NCBI GenBank assembly: GCA_005883775.1
Contig: VBEU01000116.1
Span: 1-9,850 of the forward strand
Source of the DNA: Chloroflexota bacterium
Lineage (GTDB): Bacteria; Chloroflexota; Limnocylindria; P2-11E
Length of the DNA: 9,850 bases
Direction of reading: 5' to 3'
In this document: piece by piece, positions 1 to 6,667 of the stretch
Layout: every line of letters starts with the position of its first letter
Numbering within the stretch: the stretch's first letter is position 1
The notes under the pieces: model-generated
The model's input: only the letters and a program-made list of their open reading frames with translations
Told to the model about the DNA's origin: nothing
Databases searched by the model: none
Made by a program: the position numbers and the translations under genes

Positions 1-283
1 CTACGCCGACCTTCTGAATTTTGAGCGCTCGGACCGGTTTACGGCGCGTCAGAAAGCCGCTCTCCTGTACACGAGCATGCTGGTATGGGATCCGGAGGGA
101 GCTGACGATCGCGTCTGGTCGCTACTCCGCGAGAATCTGACCGACCCGGAGATCATCGAGCTCGGATCGTTCATCGCCGTGACCTACGGGCAGCAGCGCG
201 CGATCAAGACGTGGGGCGTCGGGCACGGCGAGCTGCCGGGTGATCCTGGCGCGGGCCTCGCTCGCGCGAGTGCGGAGCGCTAG
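1..283 (+). CDS. Carboxymuconolactone decarboxylase (CMD) family protein, 5' end outside window
   Basis: Open reading frame already open at base 2 and closed by TAG at 281-283, giving about 93 C-terminal residues. An ATG at 77 exists, but the frame upstream is open and reads as good family sequence (FTARQKAALLYTSML), so the true start is to the left of the window. The pattern SDRFTARQKAALLY, then DDRVWSLLRENLTDPEIIELG, then TYGQQRAIKTWGV matches the C-terminal half of small all-alpha CMD/AhpD-like proteins. No cysteine pair is visible in the part present, so peroxidase-type redox chemistry is not supported. The family includes gamma-carboxymuconolactone decarboxylases and many uncharacterised members; the substrate cannot be told. 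It is a paralogue of the next gene and is coupled to it by TAGTG. Family assignment is fairly sure, function is not. Confidence 0.75.
   Translation, partial: YADLLNFERSDRFTARQKAALLYTSMLVWDPEGADDRVWSLLRENLTDPEIIELGSFIAVTYGQQRAIKTWGVGHGELPGDPGAGLARASAER
274..277 (+). promoter_or_regulatory. Ribosome binding site for second CMD gene
   Basis: GGAG followed by a 5-nt spacer to GTG 283. It lies inside the end of the first CMD gene and, together with the TAGTG overlap, fixes the GTG as the start. Confidence 0.6.
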
Positions 284-654
284 TGCGACGCCTCGGTTCT
301 ACGGCCGACGAGATCCGCAGTCTGGTGCCGGATGCGCTCGCGAGCTGGCGTGAAATACGCGAGAACGTCCTCGAGCGAGGCGTCGTCGATCAGCGGATCA
401 AAGAGCTCTGTTACCGGTATCTCGCGAATGACCCCGAGGTGACGGACCTCACTCCCTTCAGCGACCCCGAGCGCGCCGCCCTCGAGTGGACGGACGCGAT
501 CGCCTACGACTCGGAGCGCGCCGGCGATGACCTATGGGCGCGGCTGCATCGGAGCTTCAGCGAGGCGGAGCTCGTGGACCTCGGATGCGCGATCGGCTTC
601 GAGCTCGGTCAGCAACATTGGCGGAGGACGGTCGGCCTACCCGCCCGCGACTAG
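283..654 (+). CDS. CMD family protein, second tandem copy
   Basis: 123 residues starting at GTG 283, whose first base is the last base of the upstream TAG stop (TAGTG). GGAG at 274-277 with a 5-nt spacer serves as the ribosome binding site, and the overlap implies translational coupling. Recognisable parts: VVDQRIKELCYRYLA (residues 34-48, the family's usual 'prLkEL' helix), FSDPERAALEWTDAIA (59-74), DLWARLHRSFSEAELVDLG (83-101) and FELGQQHWRRTVGL (106-119). It shares the ELGxxIxxxxGQQ block with the preceding gene, so the two are tandem paralogues. Only single cysteines occur (C43, C102) and no CxxC, so it is not an AhpD-type peroxidase. The stop TAG (652-654) overlaps the stop of the convergent ThDP enzyme gene. 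Enzymatic role unknown; a decarboxylase or isomerase in acid catabolism is possible. Confidence 0.8.
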   Translation: MRRLGSTADEIRSLVPDALASWREIRENVLERGVVDQRIKELCYRYLANDPEVTDLTPFSDPERAALEWTDAIAYDSERAGDDLWARLHRSFSEAELVDLGCAIGFELGQQHWRRTVGLPARD

Positions 655-2282
655 GCGATCTTGTCGGCGATGCGCTCGTTCGCGCGGTGGTCCCACGGTA
701 CCGCGACGAGGGCGGGCTCGCCGAGGTCCAGCGCTCGGCGCAGGATCGGGAAGAGCTCTCGCGCGGTCGGCACGGCGAATCCCGCGATGCCGAAGGCCCG
801 CGCGAGCTCGACGAATCCGGGATTGCCGAACTCGGTCGCGAACGTGCGCCCGTAGATCCGCTTCTCGTTGGTCTCGATAATGCCCAGGCGATCATCCACG
901 AGGACCATGCAGACGATCGCGGTTCCCAGACGCTTCGCGGTCTCGAGCTCCTGGACGTTCATGAGAAACCCGCCGTCGCCCGCGAAGGCGATGACCTTGC
1001 GCTCGGGGAACACGAGCTTCGCGGCGATCGCGCCCGGAAGCGCGATGCCCATCGACGCGAGGCCATTCGAGACGATCACCGTGTTCGGTACGGGCGTCGG
1101 ATAGAGCCGCGAGAGCCACACCTTGTGCGCGCCGACGTCGCTCACCACGATGTCCTCGGGCGCGAGCGCCTCCCGGACCGCCGCGACGACAAGCTGGGGC
1201 GGGAACGGGGCCGGCGAGTCTTTCGGCGCCGAAGCCCCGAGTGGCTTGTTCGGAATACGGATGGGCTGGTCCTTGCGCGGTTCGATGTGGTCGGCGAGCA
1301 CGGAGAGCGACTCGTCGAGCTCACCCACAACCTCGACCGACGGCTGATAGTGGCCGTCGAGCTCGGCGGCGGTGCTGTCGATGTGCACGACCACCTTGTC
1401 CCGTTTCGGATTCCAGAGCGACGGCGACCACTCGACGAGGTCGTACCCGACCGCGATCACCAGATCGGCCTCCGCGAGCTGCGGGATGTTCGCGAGCTCC
1501 GCACCCGGCCGCTGCAGACCGGCGGCCGGAAGCGACTGCTGGCTGAACGGATCGAGCACTCCTTTCGCCATATAGGTGTGGGTCGCGAAGATCCCGCTCC
1601 GCCGAACGAAACGCCGGAGCGCTTCCACGCTGGCGTGACCCGCGGCCTGGCGCCGCGCGACGCCGTTGCCCGCAAGGATGATCGGCGCCTTCGAGCTCTT
1701 GATGAGCTCGAGCGCGCGGTTGATCACCGCGTCCTGCGCCTTTGGATACGAGGTCCGGCGGACCTCGAGCGGCTTCATGTCGGTGTCCTGTCCCGCGATG
1801 TCCTCGGGGAGCTCGATATGCGTGGCGCCCGGCTTCTCGAGACGGGCGAGCCGGAAGGCCTTGCGGACGATCTCGGGGGTCGACTCGGCGACGCTGATCC
1901 GCGTGCTCCATTTCGTGACCGGGCCGAACATGCGCACGATGTCGATGTACTGATGCGACTCCTTGTGCGCGCGCTCGAGGCCGACCTGTCCGGTGATCGC
2001 GACAAGCGGGGCGCGGTCGATATGCGCGTCGGCCACTCCGGTGATGAGGTTCGTCGCGCCGGGCCCCAGCGTCGCCAGGCAGACTCCCGGATACGACGAG
2101 AGGCGGCCGTAGACATCCGCCATGAAAGCCGCACCCTGCTCGTGACGGGTGAGGACGAACGTGATCTTGTCGCTCTCCGCGAGTGCGGCGTTCAGCGCGA
2201 GCGTCTCCTCGCCGGGGATCCCGAAGACGTGCCGTACGCCCTCGTTCTCGAGACATTTCACGAGCAGCTGCGCGACGTTCAA
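651..2282 (-). CDS. Acetolactate-synthase-like ThDP-dependent enzyme (TTG start)
   Basis: 543 residues, close to catabolic acetolactate synthases (about 550-560). The start is TTG at 2282-2280, overlapping the upstream stop as TTGA. GGAGAGG lies 7 nt upstream, and the protein then begins NVAQLLVKCLENEGV, the usual family N-terminus. The frame stays open further upstream but only inside the GNAT gene. Domains: N-terminal Pyr domain with FGIPGEE (20-26) and the ThDP-activating Glu48 in TRHEQGAAFM; LGPGATNLITG (72-82); central domain around 190-330; C-terminal PP domain with SNGLASMGIALPGAIAAK (405-422) and GDGGFLMNVQELETA (435-449). The second part of the ThDP/Mg motif reads LVDDRLGII (461-469) where many relatives have NDN; the ligand-type Asp is kept, the following positions differ. 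It could condense pyruvate to acetolactate or decarboxylate/carboligate another 2-keto acid. Last gene of the operon. Substrate uncertain. Confidence 0.88.
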   Translation of the reverse strand: MNVAQLLVKCLENEGVRHVFGIPGEETLALNAALAESDKITFVLTRHEQGAAFMADVYGRLSSYPGVCLATLGPGATNLITGVADAHIDRAPLVAITGQVGLERAHKESHQYIDIVRMFGPVTKWSTRISVAESTPEIVRKAFRLARLEKPGATHIELPEDIAGQDTDMKPLEVRRTSYPKAQDAVINRALELIKSSKAPIILAGNGVARRQAAGHASVEALRRFVRRSGIFATHTYMAKGVLDPFSQQSLPAAGLQRPGAELANIPQLAEADLVIAVGYDLVEWSPSLWNPKRDKVVVHIDSTAAELDGHYQPSVEVVGELDESLSVLADHIEPRKDQPIRIPNKPLGASAPKDSPAPFPPQLVVAAVREALAPEDIVVSDVGAHKVWLSRLYPTPVPNTVIVSNGLASMGIALPGAIAAKLVFPERKVIAFAGDGGFLMNVQELETAKRLGTAIVCMVLVDDRLGIIETNEKRIYGRTFATEFGNPGFVELARAFGIAGFAVPTARELFPILRRALDLGEPALVAVPWDHRANERIADKIA

Positions 2283-2782
2283 CGGGCGGCCTCTCCGATG
2301 AGCCGCTCGACGATCACGGTGTCGCGCCACGCGCCGTCGAGCTTGGCGTGCCGCCGGTACGTGCCGACCTCGCGGAAACCGACCTTCGCCAGTAGCTTGC
2401 GGCTCGCTTCGTTCTCGGGGAAGACGCGCGAGAGAAGCTTCCATATGCCGCGGCCCTCGCACTCGCGCACGAGCGCCTCCATCGCGGCGCGACCCGCGCC
2501 GGTCCCGCGCGCGTCGCGCGCGACGTAGACCGAAAACTCGGCGACCCCGGCGTAGCACGACCGCGCTCTGTATTCGCTCGCGGCAGCCCAGGCGATCACC
2601 CCACCGTTGCGCTCGACGACGACCGTAGGCCAGCGCGGCGAGCGCTCGCGAAGACCGCGCGCGATATCGCTCGGCGTCCGGGGCTCGGTCTCAAATGTGG
2701 CGACGCGGTCGGCGATGCCTTCGTTATAGATACCCGCGATCGCCGCCGCGTCCTCTTCCGTCGCAACGCGCGTCCGGGTCAC
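2279..2782 (-). CDS. GNAT N-acetyltransferase, phosphinothricin/arsinothricin (ArsN1-like) type
   Basis: 167 residues, full length for the PAT/Bar/ArsN1 group, which acetylates the amino group of phosphinothricin, arsinothricin, methionine sulfoximine or related amino acids using acetyl-CoA. Visible features: IYNEGIADRVATFET (18-32), typical of the group; AEFSVYVARDARGTGAG (81-97), holding the acetyl-CoA pyrophosphate loop R92-x-x-G95-x-G97; ENEASRKLLAKVGF (123-136), the GNAT motif B region with N124; and RRHAKLDGAWRDTVIVERL (143-161), the family's conserved C-terminal block. The start is GTG 2782, overlapping the aldehyde dehydrogenase stop (GTGA, 4 nt) with no clear Shine-Dalgarno, so translation is probably coupled. 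Its stop overlaps the ThDP enzyme start as TTGA. Its place inside a catabolic operon may mean it protects against, or processes, an amino-acid analogue. The substrate is inferred from family only. Confidence 0.85.
   Translation of the reverse strand: MTRTRVATEEDAAAIAGIYNEGIADRVATFETEPRTPSDIARGLRERSPRWPTVVVERNGGVIAWAAASEYRARSCYAGVAEFSVYVARDARGTGAGRAAMEALVRECEGRGIWKLLSRVFPENEASRKLLAKVGFREVGTYRRHAKLDGAWRDTVIVERLIGEAAR
2290..2296 (-). promoter_or_regulatory. Ribosome binding site deciding the TTG start
   Basis: Minus-strand GGAGAGG with a 7-nt spacer to TTG 2282, located within the 3' end of the GNAT gene. It is one of the best Shine-Dalgarno matches in the window and supports the rare TTG start over any upstream codon. 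Confidence 0.7.
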
Positions 2783-4197
2783 TCGGCCGGCTGCGACGTC
2801 GGCTGTTGTCCCTCCGCGGGCCCGATCCAGATCGTCTGGATGTTCGTGAACTCACGCGCACCGAACGCCGAGAGCTCACGGCCGTAACCCGAGCGCTTGA
2901 TTCCGCCGAACGGCAGGCGCGGGTCCGATGCGACCATGCCGTTCACGAAGACGCTTCCGGACTCGATGCGCCGTGCGAGACGTTCGCCGAGCGCCGTGTC
3001 GCCCGTCCAGATGGATGCGCCGAGGCCGTACGCGGAGTCGTTCGCGACGCGGACCCCCTCGTCGCCGTCACGTACCCGAATGACCGCCGCAGCCGGGCCG
3101 AAGGTCTCCTCGCGGAAGGCCGCCATGTCGCGGGTGACATTCACGAGGACGGTGGGCGTGAAGAAGTAGCCCTTTCCGGTCAGGCGCTCGCCGCCGGTGA
3201 GGACACGGGCCCCGGCGCGCACCGATTCGTCGACCTGACGCTCGAGCGCGTCGAGGAGATCGCGCCGCGCGAGGGGGCCGACCTGTGTCTTCGTGTCCAT
3301 CGGATCGCCGACGACGAGGTCCTCAACGCCCTTCGCGAAGCGCCGCTCGAATTCTTCGGCGACGGAGTCCACAACGATGAACCGCTTTGCGGCGATGCAC
3401 GATTGGCCGTTGTTCTGATTCCGCGCGCGGACTGCGGTGGTCGCGGCCAGCTTGAGATCCGCGTCGCCGAGGACGATGAAAGGATCCGATCCGCCGAGCT
3501 CGAGCACCGTCTTCTTGAGCGCGCGACCGGCGAGCTCCGCGATGCGCGAGCCGGTGTCCGAGCTTCCAGTGAGGGTGACCGCGCGGATGCGCTCGTCCGC
3601 GATGATCGGCTCGATCGCCGAGCCCGAAACCAGCACGGTGCGGAGCAAGCCTTGCGGGAAGCCCGCGTCTCGGAAAGCCTCCTCGATCGCGAGCGCGCAT
3701 TGGGGGACGTTCGACGCGTGCTTGAGCACGGCAGCGTTCCCGGCCATGAGCGCGGGAGCCGCGAACCGGATGACCTGCCAGAACGGGAAGTTCCACGGCA
3801 TGACCGCGAGCACGACACCGAGCGGCTGGAACGCGACGATGCTCCGCCGGGCGTTCGCGCGGATCTCCTCGTCGGCGAGGTAGCGCGCGGCGTTCTGTGC
3901 GAAATGGTCAGCGCCGAAGGCGCATTTCTCGATCTCGGCCTTCGCCTCGACGATGGGCTTCCCCATCTCGAGCGTCGCGAGCCGGGCGTAACGCTCGGAG
4001 CGCTCTCGGAGCAGTCTCGCGAGCGCGCGCATCGGAACGGCTCGTTCGGCGATAGGACGGTCGCGCCATTCGAGGAACGCGTCGTGGGTCTCGGCGAGGG
4101 CCATCTCGACCTCGTCGCGCCCGAACGCGTCGAACGACGCGATGACTTCCTCGGTCGCCGGGTTCACCGCGCTGATCTGGCCGACGGTGGTCGCCAT
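2779..4197 (-). CDS. NAD(P)-dependent aldehyde dehydrogenase, succinate-semialdehyde dehydrogenase-like
   Basis: 472 residues, normal for the ALDH superfamily and closest in style to the GabD/Sad succinate-semialdehyde group. Oxidises an aldehyde to its acid in the cytoplasm with NAD(P)+. Visible: N-terminal VNPATEEVIASF (11-22); PWNFPFWQ with N136 (oxyanion Asn); LKHASN with K159 (cofactor); GSSDTG (211-216, the Rossmann GSxxxG); ELGGSDPFIVL with general base E233; GQSCIAAKR with nucleophile C267; EETFGP with E364; and LPFGGIKRSGYGRE (428-441), typical of semialdehyde dehydrogenases. All catalytic residues are present. The ATG at 4197 is 15 nt after the upstream stop and has no obvious Shine-Dalgarno. 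The cognate aldehyde could come from the ThDP enzyme downstream (inference); the substrate is not provable from sequence. Confidence 0.92.
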   Translation of the reverse strand: MATTVGQISAVNPATEEVIASFDAFGRDEVEMALAETHDAFLEWRDRPIAERAVPMRALARLLRERSERYARLATLEMGKPIVEAKAEIEKCAFGADHFAQNAARYLADEEIRANARRSIVAFQPLGVVLAVMPWNFPFWQVIRFAAPALMAGNAAVLKHASNVPQCALAIEEAFRDAGFPQGLLRTVLVSGSAIEPIIADERIRAVTLTGSSDTGSRIAELAGRALKKTVLELGGSDPFIVLGDADLKLAATTAVRARNQNNGQSCIAAKRFIVVDSVAEEFERRFAKGVEDLVVGDPMDTKTQVGPLARRDLLDALERQVDESVRAGARVLTGGERLTGKGYFFTPTVLVNVTRDMAAFREETFGPAAAVIRVRDGDEGVRVANDSAYGLGASIWTGDTALGERLARRIESGSVFVNGMVASDPRLPFGGIKRSGYGRELSAFGAREFTNIQTIWIGPAEGQQPTSQPAE

Positions 4198-4212
4198 ATA
4201 GGTCGAGGATAA

Positions 4213-4866
4213 CTACTTGTTCGCGAACGGATGGATCGGCGCGAAGACTCTTACCTCGACAGGGGATGCAGCTTTCTTGAACCGCTCCCCATCCGCGGGT
4301 ACGCCGACCCCGGGGTAGAACCCGTAGTGCATAGGCACCGCGATCTTCGGCTTGAGCGCCTTGGCCATCCCCGCGGCCTCGTCGACGGTCATGACATAGC
4401 CGCCATCACCGATGGGCAGGAAGGCCACATCGCTGCGGATCCTGTCGAGCTCCGGCAGGTGATCGGTGTCGCCCGCGTGGTAATAGGTGTTTGCGCCGAG
4501 CTGCAGGACGTAGCCGACCCAGTTGTTTCGCTTGGGGTGAGCCTCGAGCCGTGCGGGATCGATGTTGTACGCCGGCACGGCTTCGATCTTCACGCCTGCC
4601 ACATCCAGGCGATCGCCGGGCTTGACCGGCTTGACGTTGCCAGACAGCTCTTTTGCGACGTCGGCCGGAGCGACGATCACCGTCTTGTCCCTCTTCACCC
4701 GGGCGATGTCATCTGGCGCGTAGTGGTCGCCGTGCGCGTGCGTGATAAGGAGGAGGTCGGCCGCAGGAAGATCGTCGGTCAGTCCCCACGAATCGATGTA
4801 GACGACGAGCTTCTCGCCCTTCCAGCGGAAGGTCGACTGCTTGTACCAGGTAAACGTATCGAGCAT
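4213..4866 (-). CDS. Metal-dependent hydrolase, metallo-beta-lactamase fold (UPF0173/YtkL-like)
   Basis: 217 residues. The metal-binding signature THAHGDHY (42-49) gives H43, H45, D47 and H48. HPKRNNWVGYV (110-120) is the segment usual in this subgroup, GDTD (132-135) supplies the bridging D133, and MHYGFYPG (179-186) supplies H180. This layout is that of the small UPF0173/UlaG-like MBL hydrolases rather than of a beta-lactamase or RNase. No signal peptide, so cytoplasmic. The ATG at 4866 directly abuts the FAH-family stop (zero gap), with GGGAGG 6 nt upstream. Members of this family are generally uncharacterised; in this operon it may open a lactone or hydrolyse an ester or amide intermediate (inference). 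Confidence 0.85.
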   Translation of the reverse strand: MLDTFTWYKQSTFRWKGEKLVVYIDSWGLTDDLPAADLLLITHAHGDHYAPDDIARVKRDKTVIVAPADVAKELSGNVKPVKPGDRLDVAGVKIEAVPAYNIDPARLEAHPKRNNWVGYVLQLGANTYYHAGDTDHLPELDRIRSDVAFLPIGDGGYVMTVDEAAGMAKALKPKIAVPMHYGFYPGVGVPADGERFKKAASPVEVRVFAPIHPFANK

Positions 4867-5775
4867 CTACGTCCTCCCTTTGACCGTGTTTCGCAGCACG
4901 CCGATCCTCTCGATCTCGATCTCGACCACGTCACCGACCCCCAGATACTCGGGAGGCGTCCGGGCGAAGCCCACGCCCGCCGGCGTCCCGGTGATGATCA
5001 TGTCGCCCGGCCAGAGCTCGCAGCCCGCGGAGATCTCGGCGATGAGTCGGGGGATCTTGAAGACCATGTACTTCGTCCGCGAGTCCTGCTTGGTGACGCC
5101 GTTCACACGCGACCGGATGGCGAGATCGCTCGGATCGAGCTCGTCGCCGGTCACGATCCAAGGCCCCATCGGCAGGTGCGTGTCGAAGTTCTTCCCTTTG
5201 AACCATTGCCCGCCGTGCCGTCGCTGCACGTCGCGGACCGAGACGTCGTTCGCGCACGTGTAGCCGAAGACGTGGCTCATTGCGGCCGCTTCCGTGATGT
5301 CGCGGCCGCCCTTGCCGATCACGACGGCGAGCTCGGCCTCCCAGTCGAGCTGCTCGGACTGTGGCGCGGGGAACAGCACCGCCGCGTCCGGGCCGACCAC
5401 GGTCGCCGGGTTCTTCGTGAAGATCGCCGGGAACTGCGGTATCTCCTGCGGCGCGAGCTGCGCGCCGGATTGACCCCGCGCCTGCTTTCCTTCCTCGAAG
5501 TGCTCGCTGTAGTTCCAGCCGATGCAAAACACGTTGCGTGGCGGACGCGGGATCGGCGCAAGGAGCTTCGCGCTCGCGAGGGGGATGCCGCCTCGAGCGT
5601 CGCGCGCGGCCGCACGAAGGTCCGCCCAGAGCTCCTCGCCGGAAAGCAGCAGGTCGAGCACGTCATCTTCGTCGGTCGCGCCGCCCACAAGATCGACGGT
5701 CGAAAGAACGGTGTCGTCCGCGGCGACGATCCCGGCCGCCGCTACCCCGCGTTGATCAAAGGTGCAGATCCGCAC
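4867..5775 (-). CDS. Fumarylacetoacetate hydrolase (FAH) family protein
   Basis: 302 residues, usual for the two-part FAH family (HpaG/UGL/acylpyruvase-like). Members hydrolyse or decarboxylate/isomerise 2-oxo-acid intermediates with a divalent metal. An N-terminal domain (about 1-75) precedes the catalytic domain: NVFCIGWNYSEH (81-92), WEAELAVVIGK (145-155) with metal ligands E146 and E148, GYTCANDVSVRD (171-182) with ligand D177, WFKGKNFDTHLPMGPWIVT (191-209) and GDMIITGTPAGVGF (257-270). All core residues are present. The start is GTG 5775, one base after the flavin reductase TAG, with GAAGGGG 9 nt upstream. No closer substrate call is possible: 2-oxohept-3-ene-dioate type decarboxylation, acylpyruvate hydrolysis and sugar-acid lyase roles all share these motifs. 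Confidence 0.9.
   Translation of the reverse strand: MRICTFDQRGVAAAGIVAADDTVLSTVDLVGGATDEDDVLDLLLSGEELWADLRAAARDARGGIPLASAKLLAPIPRPPRNVFCIGWNYSEHFEEGKQARGQSGAQLAPQEIPQFPAIFTKNPATVVGPDAAVLFPAPQSEQLDWEAELAVVIGKGGRDITEAAAMSHVFGYTCANDVSVRDVQRRHGGQWFKGKNFDTHLPMGPWIVTGDELDPSDLAIRSRVNGVTKQDSRTKYMVFKIPRLIAEISAGCELWPGDMIITGTPAGVGFARTPPEYLGVGDVVEIEIERIGVLRNTVKGRT
4873..4878 (-). promoter_or_regulatory. Ribosome binding site for MBL-fold hydrolase
   Basis: Minus-strand GGGAGG, 6 nt before ATG 4866, lying inside the last codons of the FAH-family gene. Strong match that fixes the start. Confidence 0.65.
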
Positions 5776-5776
5776 G

Positions 5777-6295
5777 CTACCGTGCCCCTTCGACCGGAGG
5801 CGCCGGCCGCTCCTGGGGCCAGCCGGCGTACGCGCGCTTGTAATAGAGGAGCGGCGTTCCCCCGAGCGTTTCTCCGGCCTCGACGCTGCCGATGAAGATG
5901 ACGTGATCGCCGCCGTCGTGGACCTCGGTCACCCTGCAGGCCGCGTACGCGAGGGACTGACCGCGAAGGATCGGTGCTCCGCCGGCCTCGGGCGCGGGGT
6001 CCCAGCGAAGATTCCTGAACTTCTCGTCGGCCTTGGACGCGAACAGCGTCGCGATGTCTTCGGCACCTTCCTTTAGGAAATTGATGACGTAAGCCCGGTG
6101 GGTTGCGAGCGCAGGGAGCGTCCGCGACGTCCGATCGATCGATATGAGCATGAGCGGAGGATCAGTGGAGAGTCCCATGTAGGCCTGACTCGTCAGACCT
6201 TTGGGCTCGCCATGCTCGTCGAGGGTCGCGACGATCACGACGCCCGTCGGAAACGAGCTCGAGATCGCGCGAAACAATTCTCGGCTGACAGGCAC
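5777..6295 (-). CDS. Flavin reductase domain protein (HpaC/RutF-like)
   Basis: 172 residues, single-domain flavin reductase fold. Such proteins reduce FMN/FAD with NAD(P)H and hand reduced flavin to a two-component monooxygenase. Visible: FPTGVVIVAT (15-24), GLTSQAYMGLSTDPPLMLISI (33-53; relatives have G-M/L-T-x-x-x-F-x-S-x-S-x-x-P-P), YVINFL (69-74), GDHVIFIGSV (129-138; the GDH is strongly conserved) and PLLYYKRAYAGW (148-159). The start is GTG 6295, overlapping the cupin TAG by one base (TAGTG). No Shine-Dalgarno is visible, so it is probably translated by coupling. No oxygenase component is in the window. It could serve an oxygenase elsewhere, or belong to family members that act alone on flavin or on another acceptor. 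Confidence 0.88.
   Translation of the reverse strand: MPVSRELFRAISSSFPTGVVIVATLDEHGEPKGLTSQAYMGLSTDPPLMLISIDRTSRTLPALATHRAYVINFLKEGAEDIATLFASKADEKFRNLRWDPAPEAGGAPILRGQSLAYAACRVTEVHDGGDHVIFIGSVEAGETLGGTPLLYYKRAYAGWPQERPAPPVEGAR
5785..5791 (-). promoter_or_regulatory. Ribosome binding site for FAH-family gene
   Basis: Minus-strand GAAGGGG, 9 nt before GTG 5775, lying in the last codons of the flavin reductase gene. It supports the GTG start. Confidence 0.5.
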
Positions 6296-6666
6296 TAGCG
6301 GCCGCGAAGGTACGCGTCCTGTCCTTTGATCCAGTCCTCTCGGGGCGGGCTGAAGACATCGAGGTCGTAGGTATCGTCGAGCGCGAGCGCCTCGTGGGGG
6401 ACGTTGGCCGGGATGACCAGCACCTCGCCGGCACGCACCTCGTGGATCTCCGAGAGATCGTCGCCCAGACGAAGCCGGAGCGCGCCCTCGACGATGAACG
6501 ACAGCTGCTCGGCCGGATGCACGTGCCGCGGGACCGTGGCCCCTTTCTTCAGCCAGATCTGGGCGAGCATGGCCTTCTCGCCGTGGAGAAACCTCCGCTG
6601 CACGCCGGCCATGAGGTCCTCGCGCGGTGAATCCTCCCAGCGAACGCGTCTCCCCTTCGTGGCCAC
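6295..6666 (-). CDS. Cupin-domain protein
   Basis: 123 residues from GTG 6666. The open frame reaches 6732, but the extra residues would lie inside the upstream hydrolase. GGGGAGG at 6672-6678 with a 5-nt spacer points to GTG 6666, one base after the hydrolase stop. Single cupin barrel: motif 1 GATVPRHVHPAEQLSFIVEG (42-61) with metal-ligand candidates H48, H50 and Q54 (or E53); motif 2 GEVLVIPANVPHEA (80-93) with H91. Size and motifs fit small metal-binding cupins that act as dioxygenases, isomerases, decarboxylases or sensors of catabolic intermediates. DVFSPPREDWIKG near the C-terminus is common in small 'cupin domain' proteins next to catabolic genes. Cytoplasmic; exact function unknown. 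Confidence 0.85.
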   Translation of the reverse strand: MATKGRRVRWEDSPREDLMAGVQRRFLHGEKAMLAQIWLKKGATVPRHVHPAEQLSFIVEGALRLRLGDDLSEIHEVRAGEVLVIPANVPHEALALDDTYDLDVFSPPREDWIKGQDAYLRGR

Positions 6667-6667
6667 G

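Noticed and set aside
534..2528. Long open frame (664 codons) on the + strand opposite the ThDP enzyme
   Set aside because: It is rich in Arg, Asp and His with no recognisable motif, and mirrors the - strand gene whose motifs are clear. It is an expected antisense shadow in GC-rich coding DNA.
2283..2558. N-terminal extension of the ThDP enzyme up to ATG 2558
   Set aside because: It would lie wholly inside the GNAT gene, is Arg-rich without similarity to the family, and a good ribosome binding site supports TTG 2282.
2695..4212. Open frame of 505 codons on the + strand opposite the aldehyde dehydrogenase
   Set aside because: No family signature, composition dominated by Arg/Asp/Glu/Leu, and it lies antisense to a complete ALDH with all catalytic residues.
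4231..5895. Open frame of 554 codons on the + strand across the MBL, FAH and flavin reductase genes
   Set aside because: It spans three real - strand genes and their junctions and has no domain of its own.
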